From RDXT01 sp033765305 (GTDB taxonomy: Bacteria; Bacteroidota; Bacteroidia; J057), in NCBI GenBank assembly GCA_033765305.1, contig JANRID010000045.1, positions 1-52,033 of the forward strand: a stretch of DNA of 52,033 nt, read 5' to 3'. The notes under the pieces were generated by a model. The model saw only the letters and a program-made list of their open reading frames with translations, was not told the origin of the DNA and made no database searches. Below are positions 50,456 to 52,033 of the stretch, in pieces (position 1 is the stretch's first letter; each line of letters starts with the position of its first letter). Made by a program: the position numbers and the translations under genes.

Positions 50456-52033
50456 ATGAAACGCACCTGCCTATTCCTGCTCGGTCTGATCGGCGGAATC
50501 CTGCCGCTGCGGGCAGATTCCCGGACCGACTCGCTGCTCAGGGTCTATGCCAATACCCGCCTGGGAGACAGCCTGCGGTTTGACGCGCTGGAATCACTCA
50601 TGGTTTCCCAGCCCGACAGCGCCCGGCTGTACCTGACCTGGATGGAAACAATGGCCGGGGAATCAACCGACCCGGTGCTGAGGATAAAGGCCGGAAAGCA
50701 AAAAGCCAGGCTGCTGCAGAAAAACGGTGACCCCGCTCAGGCTGAGCAGGTGCTGCGGGATGGGCTGGCCTTCGCCCTTTCCCAGCCGGACGTTCACTCC
50801 CGCACCCATGCCCGCATGTACCTGGCTGACCTCCTGAGCGAAACCGGCAAGCTGGACGAAGCAAAAATGCTGTACGAACAAGCGCTCAAGGATGCAAAAT
50901 CCACGGGGAATGAAGGAGATCAGGTGATAACGCTCCTGAATTTCGGGGGGCTCTGCCTCAGTCAGGGCGATTTACCCGGGAGCCTGGATGTGTTTTTTCA
51001 AATCATTCGCATCGTTGAAAACATGGGCAGTGGTTATCCCAAAAAAGACCAGCAACTTGCCTCTGCCAACAACAATGTCGCCATTGTATATGCCCGGATG
51101 GATGAGTTCCCCAAAGCAAGGACCTATTTTGAACAGGCCTTGATTTGGTCAGAAAAAGCAGGAAATCAGTCCCTTTCAGCCAATATCACCGGCAATATCG
51201 CCTACCTCTTCTACCTCGAAGGCGACTTTGATTCCGCAATTGAATACGGGTTGCGGGCCGCGGAAAAACAGGAAAGGCTTGGGAACAACAGCGGCCTGGC
51301 CTCGGCGCTCAGCAATATCGGGGCGGCGTATGAAAAGAAAGGCGACGGGGCGGAAGCCCTGCGGTACTATGGCCAAAGCCTGGCCATGTTCGAAAAGCTG
51401 GGAAATACTAGCGGGGTACAGCGCCTGCTCATGAGCATTGGCAGCCACCACCGGGCACGGGGCAACCTGAAGGAAGCAGCCGCCTATTCGGAGCGGGCTT
51501 ATGACCTCGCCCAAAAATCGGGTTTTCTCGAAAACGAAAAAGAACTGGCCATGCGCCTGTATGAAATCTATGACGCTCAGGGCCAGCACAAAAAAGCCCT
51601 CGCCATGCACGTGCAGTACATTTCCCTGCGCGACAGCATTTACAACGATGAAGCCAAACAGGCCCTTGTGCGCTACGAATACCAGGAAAAAGCCCTGAAA
51701 GACTCGCTTATTTATGTGCAAAAGCAGGCCACGGCCGATCTGGCCTTTGCCCAACAAAAAAACCAGCGCAATGCCTCCCTTGGCGGACTGGGCTTCGTAG
51801 CCCTCCTCGCCGGCGTGCTGTTCGTCAATGGCCGCCGCCGCCGCCAGACCAATATCCTCCTCACCGCCCAGAAGGCCGAAATCCAGGCCAAAAGCAACCA
51901 GAACGAGCTGCTGCTCAAGGAGATCCACCACCGCGTCAAAAACAGCCTCCAGACCATCTCCAGCCTGCTCTACCTCCAGTCGGCGCACATCAAAGACCCC
52001 GAAGTGCGCGACGCCGTGGCCGCCGGGCAGCAC
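50456..52033 (+). CDS. Second TPR-repeat HisKA_2 sensor kinase (3' end outside the window)
   Basis: The frame is open from the ATG at 50456 to the last base (526 codons), so the ATPase domain is cut off by the window edge. A signal peptide (about 1-20, ending LPLRAD) is followed by TPR units (about 80-420; LSNIGAAYEKKGDGAEALRYYGQSL is one), a transmembrane helix (about 443-462), and the HisKA_2 segment with H491 in KEIHHRVKN. The layout is as in the preceding kinase but the sensor is divergent. The start is 11 bp after the previous stop, so both are on one transcript. They may form homo- or heterodimers or respond to different partners. Confidence 0.9.
   Translation, partial: MKRTCLFLLGLIGGILPLRADSRTDSLLRVYANTRLGDSLRFDALESLMVSQPDSARLYLTWMETMAGESTDPVLRIKAGKQKARLLQKNGDPAQAEQVLRDGLAFALSQPDVHSRTHARMYLADLLSETGKLDEAKMLYEQALKDAKSTGNEGDQVITLLNFGGLCLSQGDLPGSLDVFFQIIRIVENMGSGYPKKDQQLASANNNVAIVYARMDEFPKARTYFEQALIWSEKAGNQSLSANITGNIAYLFYLEGDFDSAIEYGLRAAEKQERLGNNSGLASALSNIGAAYEKKGDGAEALRYYGQSLAMFEKLGNTSGVQRLLMSIGSHHRARGNLKEAAAYSERAYDLAQKSGFLENEKELAMRLYEIYDAQGQHKKALAMHVQYISLRDSIYNDEAKQALVRYEYQEKALKDSLIYVQKQATADLAFAQQKNQRNASLGGLGFVALLAGVLFVNGRRRRQTNILLTAQKAEIQAKSNQNELLLKEIHHRVKNSLQTISSLLYLQSAHIKDPEVRDAVAAGQH
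51883..52033 (+). repeat. Kinase-core segment shared with the previous gene (copy 2)
   Basis: Matches 49841-49991 at about 140 of 151 positions with no gaps, and is cut by the window end, so the similarity may continue. Confidence 0.85.

Noticed and set aside
1..52033. tRNA, rRNA or riboswitch genes
   Set aside because: I looked for T-loop (GTTCGA-type) and conserved rRNA stretches and for known riboswitch cores and found none that I could support by eye; a covariance-model search would settle it.

Overview
The window is G+C-rich DNA from a member of the phylum Bacteroidota. The signs are: promoter -7 elements of the TAnnTTTG type before many genes (for example 2291-2298, 4340-4347, 12947-12954), a secreted protein with a type IX secretion C-terminal domain, a propeller/Y_Y_Y/LuxR one-piece regulator, LytTR and HisKA_2 signalling proteins, lipoprotein signals, and few Shine-Dalgarno sequences. 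A high-GC Saprospiria/Lewinella-like lineage fits, but the genus cannot be read from the sequence. I saw no rRNA, tRNA, CRISPR array or transposase.

Region 1 (1-9.4 kb). The left edge holds a poly-C tract and a six-copy array of a ~106 bp repeat built from palindromes. Ordinary housekeeping genes follow: a PLP-dependent threonine/serine dehydratase, a YedK/HMCES abasic-site protein, a DinB-like protein and a histidine phosphatase. Next comes a copper/cytochrome cluster (HMA protein, lipoprotein, SCO1/SenC, cytochrome c) ending in a dienoyl-CoA isomerase-like crotonase. A secreted T9SS-sorted protein sits between two copies of a ~160 bp A+T-rich direct repeat.

Region 2 (9.5-28.5 kb). This holds mixed single genes: a DASH-type cryptochrome/photolyase, an outer-membrane barrel protein, a 2-hydroxyacid dehydrogenase, a thioredoxin-like exported protein, a polytopic membrane protein, and a membrane-anchored MutS-family ATPase coupled to a SIS-domain isomerase. 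A broken nucleotidyltransferase gene follows, then an AraC regulator, an aldo/keto reductase, an alpha/beta hydrolase, a Crp-like regulator, YceI, MsrB, a class II aldolase-like protein, an FKBP isomerase and an AlkD-like repair protein. It ends with an unusual cyclase-receiver-LytTR fusion.

Region 3 (28.6-30.6 kb). A two-gene, visibly less G+C-rich module encodes an AAA ATPase and an RloB-family TOPRIM-like protein. It resembles AbiL-type phage defence and has a perfect palindrome just upstream of its start codon.

Region 4 (30.9-47.6 kb). Seven same-strand genes look like a beta-1,3-glucan (laminarin-type) utilisation locus without a SusC/SusD pair. It contains two GH17-like enzymes (one lipoprotein, one apparently cytoplasmic), a GPH-family sugar symporter, a very large GH94/GH149-like phosphorylase candidate, a GH16 laminarinase lipoprotein, a lipoprotein with three tandem glycan-binding-like repeats, and a glycosidase domain fused to a probable outer-membrane barrel. 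A divergent propeller regulator is the likely controller. Surface cleavage, uptake and intracellular phosphorolysis is the inferred scheme.

Region 5 (47.7 kb to the right edge). A receiver protein lacking its phospho-accepting aspartate is followed by two paralogous TPR-HisKA_2 sensor kinases. The second runs off the window. Their kinase cores share a nearly identical DNA stretch.
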